Source: Lachnospiraceae bacterium (GTDB lineage: Bacteria > Bacillota > Clostridia > Lachnospirales > Lachnospiraceae). From it: a stretch of DNA of 64,000 bases. The DNA lies in NCBI GenBank assembly GCA_022790855.1, contig JAAVYA010000030.1, forward strand, positions 20,009 to 84,008, given 5' to 3'. Within the stretch, counting starts at the first letter, position 1, and every line of letters begins with the position of its first letter. The position numbers and the translations under genes are program-made. The notes under the pieces were generated by a model. That model made no database searches. It worked only from the letters and a program-made list of their open reading frames with translations, and had not been told where the DNA came from. Below are positions 50,926-60,873 of this stretch, one piece after another.

Positions 50926-52128
50926 TCAAAACACATAACTCCCAGCCTGGATCACCTTGGTATCCTTTCTGCCTGAAACCTCATCCCAGAATCCCATTTC
51001 ATCCGCCGCATGCGTTCCCACGTAAGCCACATCCTGGGCAACTGTTTCTACTGCGCTTATTTGCTCTTTCGCGCAGACAATCTTGGCACAATCGGAAAAA
51101 TGCAAACGTTCCTGAATGTCTTTGGCAGAAACTTCCGGAGAAATTTTTACTTCTACGACATCATTTATAAAAATTTCCCCCGAATTTTGATCCAACAGCC
51201 TTTGATCCACCGTTACAGAGAGTTTATCTGTGAGCCAGACGCCTCTCTGGACAACCAACTCCTCATATTCCATCTGGTTCTCTTTCTCCCACACGGCTTC
51301 TTCCAGCTCCTGGGGAATAAAGAGCTTTCCTTTCACGATCAACTGTTCTAAGGCCTCCAGGGCCTCCTGCTCCTTCAGATGTACATCCCCGTCTACATAC
51401 AGCCGAGTTCCTAATTTTCGCACTTCCTTTCTTCCCAAAGTAATATCATCGTCCACATAGTGCATCCCCTGGGGCAGTACCTCGATTTTCGTCTCTTCTT
51501 CAAACAGGCCCACCGCCTGCTCCAGCAAGGATTCCAGAACCAGCGCCCTGGGCGTAAGGAAATGGGCTCCGGAAGCCAGGAGTTTTTCCATATTCAGCTT
51601 TTCATCTGCAAGCACTACCAAGCTGGACGCGTAATAATTTTTCTGTTTTGCCCGCAGGACAAATACCTGATCCAGAATAAACGTACTGTCCACCAAAACG
51701 GCATCGTCCGGATAACTTTCCGTCTTTCCGTTGATCTGCAGCATAGGGAGTGCAGAAAGCATACTGCTGGGACAGATCACCTTTCCATTTACATTGATTA
51801 GAGCAAATTTTTTCAGAATGTCCTCCGTTCCTCCTTCTATGATCAGCTTCCCGTTTATGCTAATGCATAATCTCTTTTCCGGTATCTTGTCTCCCCGCTT
51901 AATACGATAGACGCCGTTTACCTGTATCGCCTCTACATCCTCCTCCAGTTGGAGCACATTTCCGCAATCCATATGGAGATCGTAAGGCGCCGTCAAGCTT
52001 TGGGCCTTTGGATTTGTAATTACCGTTCCCGCATGGATCGTGATGGTCTCATAAGTGTCCAGCACTTCCTTCTGAATCTTTCGGATATCGCAAGTACCGC
52101 AATTTACTACTAATTTTTTCTTTTCCAT
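50926..52128 (-). CDS. Unrecognised 400-residue protein, possible beta-solenoid
   Basis: 400 residues from the ATG preceded by AAGGAGG. There is no signal peptide or membrane helix. It has recurring beta-strand units around an NGK core (CISINGKLIIEGG, ALINVNGKVICPS, MLQINGKTESY) and later LYVDGDVHL and LIVKGKLFI. This regular spacing suggests a stacked beta structure, such as polymer-forming (bactofilin-like) proteins, but I could not assign a family. An N-terminal CGTC motif is also present. It follows an ECF sigma factor gene on the same strand (127-bp gap) and may be in its regulon. Confidence 0.55.
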   Translation of the reverse strand: MEKKKLVVNCGTCDIRKIQKEVLDTYETITIHAGTVITNPKAQSLTAPYDLHMDCGNVLQLEEDVEAIQVNGVYRIKRGDKIPEKRLCISINGKLIIEGGTEDILKKFALINVNGKVICPSSMLSALPMLQINGKTESYPDDAVLVDSTFILDQVFVLRAKQKNYYASSLVVLADEKLNMEKLLASGAHFLTPRALVLESLLEQAVGLFEEETKIEVLPQGMHYVDDDITLGRKEVRKLGTRLYVDGDVHLKEQEALEALEQLIVKGKLFIPQELEEAVWEKENQMEYEELVVQRGVWLTDKLSVTVDQRLLDQNSGEIFINDVVEVKISPEVSAKDIQERLHFSDCAKIVCAKEQISAVETVAQDVAYVGTHAADEMGFWDEVSGRKDTKVIQAGSYVF

Positions 52129-52255
52129 TTCTTTTCCTCCTTGCCTTGTAATCACGGCATACCATTCTCTCTATATCACTCTTGTAACAGCAGGCTTTTA
52201 TGTTCTCCTTTCATCGGTAACCGTTCCGACAAGCTGTCCTGTCTGAAGGCTCCTT

Positions 52256-52702
52256 TTATCGTTCCAGCTCCATTTTGAGAATCTTCCGGGCCAAGGACAG
52301 CCGTGTGCGGACATTCGCCGGAGTCATTTGAAAAATATCTGCGATTTCCGTAGCGCGGTAACCTTCGTAATGCCGCAGAATAAAAATGCTTCTATCCTGA
52401 TCCTTTAAAAGACCAAGCATCATATCCACCTCGATGCTGCTCATATCTTCTCCGTCAGTTTTCATCTCCCATTCCGGCTCCCGCTTCTTATGGCGGATAC
52501 GGTCAATGAGAAGGTTCTTCGCCGTCCGGTAAAGCCAGGCCCTGCGCTTATGATCATCCAGTTTGCCCAGTGTCTTTTCATACTCTATGGCCTTTACAAA
52601 CGTCTCCTGAACGATATCTTCTGCATTTGCATAACCATATGCCTGCTTCACGAAATATTTTCGCAGTTCTTCGTAATATGCGGTATATAACTCCTCTATC
52701 AT
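52256..52702 (-). CDS. ECF-type RNA polymerase sigma factor
   Basis: 148 residues. The sigma-2 region has YANAEDIVQETFVKAIEYEK and RAWLYRTAKNLLIDRIRHKK; the sigma-4 region has GYRATEIADIFQMTPANVRT. No transmembrane anti-sigma gene is adjacent. Upstream (52703-52805) an AAGGAG-preceded ATG opens MREELAADCKRWERE and then appears frameshifted, possibly a damaged small gene. Confidence 0.92.
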   Translation of the reverse strand: MIEELYTAYYEELRKYFVKQAYGYANAEDIVQETFVKAIEYEKTLGKLDDHKRRAWLYRTAKNLLIDRIRHKKREPEWEMKTDGEDMSSIEVDMMLGLLKDQDRSIFILRHYEGYRATEIADIFQMTPANVRTRLSLARKILKMELER

Positions 52703-52880
52703 CGCCCTTTAGCTTCCCTTCTGCTGTTTTGCTTTCGACTCCTGCATTTCGTATGCTTCTTTCCCGCTCCCACCTTTTACAGTCCGCTGCCAGTTCCTCT
52801 CTCATGCCTTTCTCCTTTCCTCTGTTTGCCTGCTTTCATAAGAGATAACGCCTGAACCTGGTAACATGTGAAAAACTTTT

Positions 52881-54227
52881 TTATCTTTTTTTACAATCAG
52901 TCTGGGCAGGGCCGTCTATGAGCCGTCCATCCTTGTCGAACCGGGAACCGTGGCAGGGGCAGTCAAATGTTTCTTCCTCCGGATTCCATTCCAGCCGGCA
53001 TCCCATATGGGGACAATTGGGAATAAAATCTTGCGTCTTTCCCGGCAGAAGATGTTTTGCCAGTCCTTTTGCCGTATAGGCACCATGGGATAACAGTTCC
53101 TGTGCCGCCTGCATGGTAAACTGCCTTTGAGGAGAAAAAATATCCCCCTGGGGACAATCCTTTCCGGTAATCAACGACGTCAGGATATGGGCCCCCGCCA
53201 TAGCCCCGGTCATGCCCCACTTTCCAAAACCTGTAGCCACATACCAGCGGGGTTTTCTCCTGGAAAATTGCCCGATATAAGGAACGCCGTCTAAGGTCAT
53301 ACAGTCCTGGGCAGACCAATGGGCGCTCTCATGATATCCGGGATAATATTCCCCCGCTTTCTTCCGAAGCCTCTCATATTCCCCGCCTTTTTGGTTCTTC
53401 CCGGTACGGTGGCTGCCTCCCCCCATCAGCAAATGATTCCCGCAGGGACATAAGGAAATCCCTTTGGGGTCAACCCCCAGATACATCCCCTCCGGCACAG
53501 GAACGCCCTCTAGGGCCAACACATAGCTCCTCTCCTGGTACATCCTGGCAAAATAGTACCCAGGTACATTAAGAAAGGGGAAATGAGACGCAAATATCAC
53601 ATGCTCTGCCGTCACAATTCCCCTGTCTGTCTCTATCTGCTGCCCATCTACTTTTAGCACTTTCGTTTCCTCGTATACAGTTACTTCTTCTGCAAGAGCC
53701 CTCAAAAATTTCAATGGGTGGAATCTTGCCTGCCCATCAAACCGAACTATCCCAGATACCGGAAAGGGAAGCTCGCTTTCCGTCTCAAAGGCTGCCGGTA
53801 TGCCAAGGGCTCTTGCTGCCTGGGCTTCTTTTTGTAAAGGCAGCTCCTGGGCCTGAGAGTACAAGTATGCCGAATACCTGACAAAATCACAGTCTATCTT
53901 CTTCTCTCGGATCAGCCTTTCATATTCCCCAATTGCACCTTCATTTGCCCTGGCATAATGATATGCCATCTCCCTGCCAAATACCCGTATCAGGCGGTCA
54001 TAGATCAACCCATGCTGAGACGTAATTTTTGCCGTAGTATTCTTCGTCTGACCGCTTCCAATCCGATCCGCTTCCAACACCACCGTATTCAGCCCTGCCT
54101 GTTTCAGATAGTATGCCGTCAATATTCCTGCCATCCCTGCCCCTATTACCGCAGCCTCACTCTGTAGATCTCCGGAAAGAGCCTCCCTTTTTCTGATTTC
54201 TGATTCTGCCATCCAAATTGACTCCAT
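52881..54227 (-). CDS. FAD-dependent oxidoreductase with C-terminal Rieske domain
   Basis: 448 residues from the ATG preceded by GGAGG; upstream codons in frame are rejected. The DAO-type FAD motif [20 protein letters not shown] is at residue 25, with an [19 protein letters not shown] segment near 340. The Rieske [2Fe-2S] ligands are in [20 protein letters not shown] and CHGSRF at the end (Cys-x-His and Cys-x2-His). Such fusions are widespread but their substrates are unknown. Confidence 0.9.
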   Translation of the reverse strand: MESIWMAESEIRKREALSGDLQSEAAVIGAGMAGILTAYYLKQAGLNTVVLEADRIGSGQTKNTTAKITSQHGLIYDRLIRVFGREMAYHYARANEGAIGEYERLIREKKIDCDFVRYSAYLYSQAQELPLQKEAQAARALGIPAAFETESELPFPVSGIVRFDGQARFHPLKFLRALAEEVTVYEETKVLKVDGQQIETDRGIVTAEHVIFASHFPFLNVPGYYFARMYQERSYVLALEGVPVPEGMYLGVDPKGISLCPCGNHLLMGGGSHRTGKNQKGGEYERLRKKAGEYYPGYHESAHWSAQDCMTLDGVPYIGQFSRRKPRWYVATGFGKWGMTGAMAGAHILTSLITGKDCPQGDIFSPQRQFTMQAAQELLSHGAYTAKGLAKHLLPGKTQDFIPNCPHMGCRLEWNPEEETFDCPCHGSRFDKDGRLIDGPAQTDCKKR

Positions 54228-54301
54228 TTGAAACCTCCGTTTCCAGTTTTGGATAGCATATGTCAAAATACCGTATCCCATGCATTACAACTAAAATCCT
54301 G

Positions 54302-55660
54302 CTATACCAGCCGTTTCGTTTTCCATCCTCCCTGGAAATACCGGCTTACCGCTATCGCAAGTCCTACAAACCAGCCTATGGGGCTGGCCCACATAATGAT
54401 CATTCCTTCCGTCACATCTGCAAGTGCATAAGTCAGTCCCACCCGGACACATAGGTTTACCAGACTGCAGGTCAAGAACCATTTCATATCTGCTGCTCCC
54501 CGAAGGACTCCATTGCTGACATTCATCAGTCCCATGACAAAATAAAACAATGAGATAATGCTCAAATATTCCGCCCCAACGGCAATGGCGTCAGCCCCCG
54601 TGGCAGAATCCAGAAACAGTCCCACAAACTGCTCCCCACAGAAGAAAAAGATCACCGCAATGATCAGTCCGATGGAAGCTGCCATAGCCAGGCAGATACG
54701 GTATCCTGTCCGAATCCGTTCCGGCTTATTGGCCCCCATATTCTGAGCCACATAAGTAGACATGGCATTCCCCACGGCAACCATAGGAACAATGGCAATT
54801 CCGTCGATTTTTACTGCCGCCGTATATCCGGCCAGAAACGTTGAACCAAATCGGTTCACAGCCGCCTGTATCAACAGCATTCCCATGGAAACTATGGATT
54901 GCTGAACGATGGTAGGAATGGCTACTTTGATCATGCTTTTTAACATTTCCCGATCAAAATAGGAAAAACGCTCCGTTTGGATTCCCCTCAGCTTTTTCAT
55001 TAAAAATGTAAATGAAAGGACTGCAGAGATCCCCTGGGCGATCAGCGTAGCCCAAGCAACTCCAGGAACTCCCATCTGAAGCTTGGCCACAAAGTAGATA
55101 TCAAGCCCGATATTCAACAAAGATGAAAAAATCAAAAACAGCAGGGGCTTCACCGAATCTCCTAATGCATTAAAAATTGCCGAAAATGCATTGTACAAAA
55201 ATAAAAATACAAAACCAAAAAAATAAATCTGCAGATAAGCCGCCGCATCCTGAAAAATATTCTCCGGCGTTCCCATAAGATGCATCAGCCCTTTATGGAT
55301 GATCATTCCAAGGACGCTTAAAATTACACTGAATCCCAATATGGATATTAAGGCTGTAGAAATGGCCGTTTTCATCCGCTCCATCTGTTTGGCCCCAAAC
55401 AACTGGGAAATCACCACGGAACATCCAATCCCGGTGCCCAAAGCTACCATTACAAACAGCATGGTAATTGCAGTGGACGCTCCAACGGCCGCTAAGGCTT
55501 CCTCTCCCACCACATTCCCTACCACAATAGAATCTATAATGTTGTAAAATTGCTGAAACAGATTCCCCACGATCATAGGAATCGCAAATAAGATCAAAGG
55601 CTTTACCGGATTCCCGGAAATCATGCCGGCCTTCTTTTGTATCTGTGCTTGTCCCGCCAT
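54302..55660 (-). CDS. MATE-family efflux transporter
   Basis: 452 residues from the ATG preceded by AAGGGAG; the longer frame is rejected. Twelve membrane helices in two homologous halves are visible: PLILFAIPMIVGNLFQQFYN then IIDSIVVGNVVGEEALAAVG, and later MIKVAIPTIVQQSIVSMGML. Exports cationic drugs or toxins in exchange for sodium or protons. The substrate is unknown. Confidence 0.92.
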   Translation of the reverse strand: MAGQAQIQKKAGMISGNPVKPLILFAIPMIVGNLFQQFYNIIDSIVVGNVVGEEALAAVGASTAITMLFVMVALGTGIGCSVVISQLFGAKQMERMKTAISTALISILGFSVILSVLGMIIHKGLMHLMGTPENIFQDAAAYLQIYFFGFVFLFLYNAFSAIFNALGDSVKPLLFLIFSSLLNIGLDIYFVAKLQMGVPGVAWATLIAQGISAVLSFTFLMKKLRGIQTERFSYFDREMLKSMIKVAIPTIVQQSIVSMGMLLIQAAVNRFGSTFLAGYTAAVKIDGIAIVPMVAVGNAMSTYVAQNMGANKPERIRTGYRICLAMAASIGLIIAVIFFFCGEQFVGLFLDSATGADAIAVGAEYLSIISLFYFVMGLMNVSNGVLRGAADMKWFLTCSLVNLCVRVGLTYALADVTEGMIIMWASPIGWFVGLAIAVSRYFQGGWKTKRLV

Positions 55661-55744
55661 CTCTTTGTACTCCCTTCTATATATTTCAAAGATCCCGAAA
55701 TGAACCCCCTGGCCATCCCGTCCGCTTTCCTTACCCATTCTTGG

Positions 55745-55772
55745 AAAAAGGTACATGGAATTCCCATGTACC
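55745..55772 (-). terminator. Terminator of carB
   Basis: Minus strand: GGTACATGG and its complement CCATGTACC form a 9-bp stem with a 5-nt loop, followed by five T residues. It lies about 80 bp past the carB stop. Confidence 0.85.
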
Positions 55773-55854
55773 TGTATGTTCCGACTTTCCTTATTTGTAT
55801 TATCCTAAATGCAGCCTTTCCAGCGGCATTCATTCTGCATATGCATACAGCATT

Positions 55855-58800
55855 CTATTTATCGTGAATTTCACTGTGAAGCTCCTGCAAAGACTTCAAT
55901 TCTCCCCTATTATGAGATTTGATATAATGAATTCCCTCCGCCGTGGCCCTGGCCGCAGCAATCGTGGTCATATAAGGGATTTTTGCTTTGATGGTTGCTT
56001 TCCGCAGATAACTGTCGTCGTGGATATCATCCTTATCTCTGGGGGAATTCAGCACTAACTGAATCTCACCGTTGGTAATCATATCTGCAATGTTGGGCCG
56101 CCCTTCGTAAAGCTTCTTCACCTTGGTGGCTTCTATTCCGGCAGAGGTAATCAAATCGTAGGTGCCGCCGGTAGCTACCAGACGAAAACCGTCTTCCCAA
56201 AGGCTTCTGGCCACTTCCACCACTTCTCCTTTATCCTTATCATTCACAGAAAGCAGCACGGTTCCTTCCAAAGGAAGCCTGGACTGCACCGCCTCCTGGG
56301 CCTTGTAAAATGCTTCTCCATAGGAGGATGATAAGCCCAGCACTTCTCCGGTGGAACGCATCTCCGGTCCCAGGATAGGATCTACTTCCGGAAACATATT
56401 AAAGGGGAATACGGCTTCTTTCACTCCATAATTGGGAATCACCTGTTCTTTTAATTCCGGAACCGGGGAAGGCCGTCCGGTCAGCTCCGCCGTAATAATG
56501 TCCGTCGCCAAAGGCACCATACGGATATTGCAGACCTTAGACACCAAAGGCACGGTCCGGGAAGCTCTGGGATTGGCCTCCAATACGTATACTTTTCCGT
56601 TTTCTATGGCGTACTGCATGTTCATAAGTCCCTTGACATGCATCTCCTCCGCAATCTTTCTGGTATATTCCTTGATCGTCTCCACGTTCTCAGGCGAAAT
56701 ATGCATGGAAGGAATAATACAGGCGGAATCTCCTGAATGGACGCCCGCCAGTTCAATATGCTCCATAACTGCGGGAACAAAGGCATGAGCGCCGTCACTG
56801 ATGGCGTCCGCCTCGCATTCTAGGGCATGGTTCAGGAAACGGTCGATCAAAATGGGCCGGTCCGGCGTAACGCCCACCGCCGCCCGCATATACCCGGTCA
56901 TGCTCTCATCATCATAGACGACCTCCATGCCCCGGCCTCCCAGTACATAAGAGGGGCGCACCATAACCGGATATCCAATCTTTCCCGCAATCTCCACAGC
57001 CTCCTCTACCGTTGTGGCCATGCCGGATTCCGGCATGGGAATTTCCAGCTTCTCCATCATTGCCCGGAACAAATCACGGTCTTCCGCCAGATCAATGACT
57101 GAGGGAGCCGTTCCCAAAATCTTTACCCCATTCTCTTCCAGCTCGGAAGCAAGATTTAATGGCGTCTGTCCTCCAAACTGAGCGATCACGCCCAGAGGCT
57201 TTTCTTTCTTATAAATGCTTAATACATCCTCCAGGGTCAGAGGTTCAAAATACAATTTGTCCGACGTATCGTAATCCGTGGACACCGTCTCAGGATTGCA
57301 GTTTACAATAATCGTCTCAAATCCCAGTTTTTTCAAAGCCAAAGAGGCGTGGACACAGCAGTAATCGAATTCAATGCCCTGACCGATGCGGTTGGGGCCG
57401 CCGCCCAGGATCATGATCTTAGGCTTATCCGTATTTACAGGGCTCTCATCCTGCACATGATAGGTGGAATAGTAGTAAGCGCTGTCCTCGGTTCCACTGA
57501 CATGAACGCCCTCCCAGGCCTCTGTAAGCCCAAGAGCAATCCTGCGACTGCGGATTTCTTTTTCGGGAAGCTCCAGAAGCTGGCTTAAATATTTATCTGA
57601 GAATCCATCCTTTTTGGCGGATATGAGTAAATCATCCGAGGGCAAATGGCCCCTCTCCAGCAGCAGCGCTTCTTCTTCCTCCACCAATTCCTTCATCTGC
57701 TCAATGAAAAACGCTTTTACTTTAGTGGCTTCGTGAATCTCCTCCGTGGTAGCTCCTTTTCGCAGCGCCTCATACATCATAAAATGACGTTCGCTGGAAG
57801 CTGTCTGGAGTCTCCGCAGCAGCTCTTCCTTGGATAAGGTATCAAAATCTTTCGCATGGCCCAGCCCATAACGTCCTGTCTCCAGGGAACGGATCGCTTT
57901 TTGGAATGCTTCTTTATAGGTCTTTCCGATGCTCATGACCTCTCCCACGGCCCGCATCTGGGTTCCCAGCTTATCTTCCACTCCTTTGAATTTTTCAAAG
58001 GCCCATCTTGCAAATTTGATAACCACATAATCCCCGTCCGGTACATAACGGTCTAACGTCCCATATTTTCCGCAGGGAATGTCTTTCAGTGTCAGACCGG
58101 CAGCCAGCATAGCGGATACCAGCGCAATGGGGAAGCCTGTGGCTTTGGACGCCAATGCAGAAGAGCGGGAAGTTCTTGGATTGATCTCAATGACGATGAT
58201 ACGGTCGCTCACGGGATCATGGGCAAACTGTACGTTGGTTCCCCCAATTACCTGAACCGACTCCACAATCTTATACGCCTGCTCCTGAAGCCTCTGCTGG
58301 CACTCCTTGGAAATGGTAAGCATAGGCGCGGAACAAAAAGAATCTCCGGTATGAACGCCCAATGGATCGATATTTTCAATGAAGCATACGGTGATAATAT
58401 GATTATCTGCATCCCTCACCACTTCCAGTTCTAATTCTTCCCATCCCAGTATGGACTCTTCCACCAAAACCTGGCCCACCAGACTGGCCTGCAGCCCCCT
58501 TGCGCAAACGGTTTTTAGTTCTTCCTTATTATATACCAGGCCGCCCCCGGCGCCGCCCATGGTATAAGCCGGACGGAGCACCACAGGATAGCTCAACTTA
58601 TCCGCGATAGCCAGAGCCTCTTCTACGGAATAGGCCACTTCGCTGCGGGCCATTTCAATTCCCAACTTGTCCATGGTCTTTTTGAATTCAATTCTATCTT
58701 CCCCTCGTTCAATGGCGTCCACTTGGACCCCAATGACTTGGACTGCGTATTTTTCCAAAACCCCCGCTTTATTCAGCTCCGCACAAAGGTTCAGACCGGA

Positions 58801-59079
58801 CTGGCCTCCCAGATTGGGCAACAGCGCATCCGGCCGTTCCTTGGCAATGATCTGTTCCAAACGTTCTACGTTCAGCGGTTCAATATAGGTAACGTCCGCC
58901 GTCTCCGGATCGGTCATAATGGTGGCCGGATTGGAATTCACCAATACGATCTCATAGCCCAGCTTCTTCAATGCTTTGCAGGCCTGAGTCCCGGAATAAT
59001 CAAATTCACAAGCTTGGCCGATGATGATCGGACCGGATCCTATGATCAATATTTTATGAATGTCTGTTCTCTTTGGCAC
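55855..59079 (-). CDS. carB: Carbamoyl-phosphate synthase large subunit
   Basis: 1074 residues, full length. Two ATP-grasp halves are visible (GSGPIIIGQACEFDYSGTQA at residue 13 and LGGGPNRIGQGIEFDYCCVH near 562), then an MGS-like allosteric domain with RLVATGGTYDLITSAGIEAT at the C-terminus. It makes carbamoyl phosphate for pyrimidines and arginine. The glutamine amidotransferase subunit gene carA is not adjacent; the upstream neighbour is a two-component kinase. Confidence 0.97.
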   Translation of the reverse strand: MPKRTDIHKILIIGSGPIIIGQACEFDYSGTQACKALKKLGYEIVLVNSNPATIMTDPETADVTYIEPLNVERLEQIIAKERPDALLPNLGGQSGLNLCAELNKAGVLEKYAVQVIGVQVDAIERGEDRIEFKKTMDKLGIEMARSEVAYSVEEALAIADKLSYPVVLRPAYTMGGAGGGLVYNKEELKTVCARGLQASLVGQVLVEESILGWEELELEVVRDADNHIITVCFIENIDPLGVHTGDSFCSAPMLTISKECQQRLQEQAYKIVESVQVIGGTNVQFAHDPVSDRIIVIEINPRTSRSSALASKATGFPIALVSAMLAAGLTLKDIPCGKYGTLDRYVPDGDYVVIKFARWAFEKFKGVEDKLGTQMRAVGEVMSIGKTYKEAFQKAIRSLETGRYGLGHAKDFDTLSKEELLRRLQTASSERHFMMYEALRKGATTEEIHEATKVKAFFIEQMKELVEEEEALLLERGHLPSDDLLISAKKDGFSDKYLSQLLELPEKEIRSRRIALGLTEAWEGVHVSGTEDSAYYYSTYHVQDESPVNTDKPKIMILGGGPNRIGQGIEFDYCCVHASLALKKLGFETIIVNCNPETVSTDYDTSDKLYFEPLTLEDVLSIYKKEKPLGVIAQFGGQTPLNLASELEENGVKILGTAPSVIDLAEDRDLFRAMMEKLEIPMPESGMATTVEEAVEIAGKIGYPVMVRPSYVLGGRGMEVVYDDESMTGYMRAAVGVTPDRPILIDRFLNHALECEADAISDGAHAFVPAVMEHIELAGVHSGDSACIIPSMHISPENVETIKEYTRKIAEEMHVKGLMNMQYAIENGKVYVLEANPRASRTVPLVSKVCNIRMVPLATDIITAELTGRPSPVPELKEQVIPNYGVKEAVFPFNMFPEVDPILGPEMRSTGEVLGLSSSYGEAFYKAQEAVQSRLPLEGTVLLSVNDKDKGEVVEVARSLWEDGFRLVATGGTYDLITSAGIEATKVKKLYEGRPNIADMITNGEIQLVLNSPRDKDDIHDDSYLRKATIKAKIPYMTTIAAARATAEGIHYIKSHNRGELKSLQELHSEIHDK

Positions 59080-59103
59080 AAAGGTATCCTCCTGTTTTTT
59101 TTC

Positions 59104-59133
59104 ATTTTACCATTATCATACAGGTACTGTCAA
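59104..59133 (-). promoter_or_regulatory. Promoter of carB
   Basis: Minus strand: TTGACA (59128-59133), 18-bp spacer, TAAAAT (59104-59109), followed by an AGGAGG ribosome binding site. No PyrR-type leader or attenuator could be fitted into the short leader. Confidence 0.65.
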
Positions 59134-59163
59134 TTCTTTCAATGGAAGAGCCCTCATCACTTA

Positions 59164-60153
59164 TCATTCCACTTCCAACTCCTGCTGCCAGAAATCAATC
59201 CGAATCGTCGTTCCCCTGCCTGCCTCTGATTCTGCCGAAAGCCCATGCCCCAGCCGGTCTAAGATCCTGCGGCACAAATACAGTCCAATGCCGCTGGCTT
59301 TCTTATCCCTGCGGCCATTATAACCGGTATATCCTTTTTCAAAAATCCGAGGCAGATCCTCCGGCGCAATTCCAATTCCCGTATCCTGAATACAAAGCGT
59401 CCTTGGCTCCTCTGCCATAATCCGGATGGAACCGCTCTTTGTATATTTCAAAGCATTGGAAAGAATCTGCTCCAGCACAAACACCAGCCATTTTTCATCG
59501 GTGACCACCCGAATCCCCACCGGTTCGTAAATCAAACGCAGCTTTTTTGCAATAAACTGGGAAGCATATTTTCGCACTGCCTGGCGGATCAAATCGTCCA
59601 GATCATATTCACGGATGACATAATCGGAAGAATCGCTGTCTAACCGCAGCACCGCCAAAACCATATCCACATATTGCTGGATACGGGATAATTCTTGGCG
59701 CACATCCCTGGAAAAAGGCGTATCCTCCCGCTGGAGGATCAGTCCCATGGCCGCTATGGGCGTCTTGACCTGATGCACCCAAATCGTATAATACTCCAAA
59801 AGTTCCTGATACCTGCTCCTGGAATCGTCCATGCATTGGCGTTTCTGCCAAAACAGCTCCTCCAGAAGTTCCTGATACAACTCTTCCGTTCCCCTGCTTG
59901 CCTGGGGGAGATGTTCTAAGGTAATGCCTACTTCCCGGCATACTCTTTGAAGCTGTATCTGTTTTTTTCGGAAATGCAAAAAATCTGGTATCAGCAGCAG
60001 CGCTCCCAAAAAGCTGCAGATCCAGGCGGCATAAAGCACGGCTTCTGCCGGCAGGCCATACAGATAAAATACCACAAAAAAAATCACGGAAAACAGAAAA
60101 AATATACCTGCGCCCCGCTTACGGCAGGACAGGTAACTGAAAAAAATCTTCAT
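59164..60153 (-). CDS. Sensor histidine kinase, BceS-like
   Basis: 329 residues. Two short membrane helices (GIFFLFSVIFFVVFYLYGL, VLYAAWICSFLGALLLIP) with almost no outside loop define an intramembrane-sensing kinase. The phospho-accepting His is in YYTIWVHQVKTPIAAMGLI near residue 125, N-box LEQILSNALKYTKSG, and G-box KKASGIGLYLCRRILDRLG. BceS kinases normally read the state of a BceAB transporter, absent here. It starts 4 bp after the regulator gene. Confidence 0.9.
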   Translation of the reverse strand: MKIFFSYLSCRKRGAGIFFLFSVIFFVVFYLYGLPAEAVLYAAWICSFLGALLLIPDFLHFRKKQIQLQRVCREVGITLEHLPQASRGTEELYQELLEELFWQKRQCMDDSRSRYQELLEYYTIWVHQVKTPIAAMGLILQREDTPFSRDVRQELSRIQQYVDMVLAVLRLDSDSSDYVIREYDLDDLIRQAVRKYASQFIAKKLRLIYEPVGIRVVTDEKWLVFVLEQILSNALKYTKSGSIRIMAEEPRTLCIQDTGIGIAPEDLPRIFEKGYTGYNGRRDKKASGIGLYLCRRILDRLGHGLSAESEAGRGTTIRIDFWQQELEVE

Positions 60154-60157
60154 CTTT

Positions 60158-60856
60158 CTATTTCCCCTTTTCTTCCTGGCACATATCTGAAATCAAATAT
60201 CCCATGCCTTTTTTTGTAGCAATAAAATCCGCAAGCCCCGCCTTATCCAGCTTTTTTCTGAGCCTTGTGACATTTACGGTCAATGTATTTTCATCCACAA
60301 AGCTGTCGGTCTCCCACAACCGCTGCATCAGCGTCTCCCGGCTCACCACTTTTCCTTTGGCTTCCAATAAGGTCAAAAGAATCCGGTACTCATTTTTGGT
60401 CAGATCGATCCGTTCTCCCTGATACATCAGCGTAGCGTCCGCCGTATTCAAAAATGCTTCCCGATGAGAAAGCAGCTTCACATCTTTTGCAAAATCATAC
60501 GTTCTGCGCAGGATCGCCTGTATTTTTGCGATCAGCATCGCCCATTCAAAAGGCTTGGCAATAAAATCGTCTCCACCCATATTCATGGCCATCACAATAT
60601 TCATATTATCTGAGGCGGAGGAAATAAACATAATCGGCACCTTAGAGATTCTCCGTATCTCACCGCACCAATGAAAGCCGTTAAAAAAGGGCAGCGAAAT
60701 ATCCAAAAGAACCATCTGGGGCGCATATTCCGTAAATTCTCTCAGAACATTCTGGAAATCCTGGACCAGGCACACGTCAAATCCCCAGGCTTTCATCTGC
60801 TTTTCCATTTCTCCTGCAATGGCATTGTCGTCTTCCACGATCATGATCCGGTACAT
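60158..60856 (-). CDS. OmpR-family response regulator, BceR-like
   Basis: 232 residues. Receiver Asp in PQMVLLDISLPFFNGF, Lys in GGDDFIAKPFEW, and a winged-helix DNA-binding domain ending with VNVTRLRKKLDKAGLADFIA. It pairs with the kinase gene downstream. Such systems induce antimicrobial-peptide resistance; targets are not visible in the window. Confidence 0.92.
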   Translation of the reverse strand: MYRIMIVEDDNAIAGEMEKQMKAWGFDVCLVQDFQNVLREFTEYAPQMVLLDISLPFFNGFHWCGEIRRISKVPIMFISSASDNMNIVMAMNMGGDDFIAKPFEWAMLIAKIQAILRRTYDFAKDVKLLSHREAFLNTADATLMYQGERIDLTKNEYRILLTLLEAKGKVVSRETLMQRLWETDSFVDENTLTVNVTRLRKKLDKAGLADFIATKKGMGYLISDMCQEEKGK

Positions 60857-60873
60857 AAATTTTCCTCTTTTCG

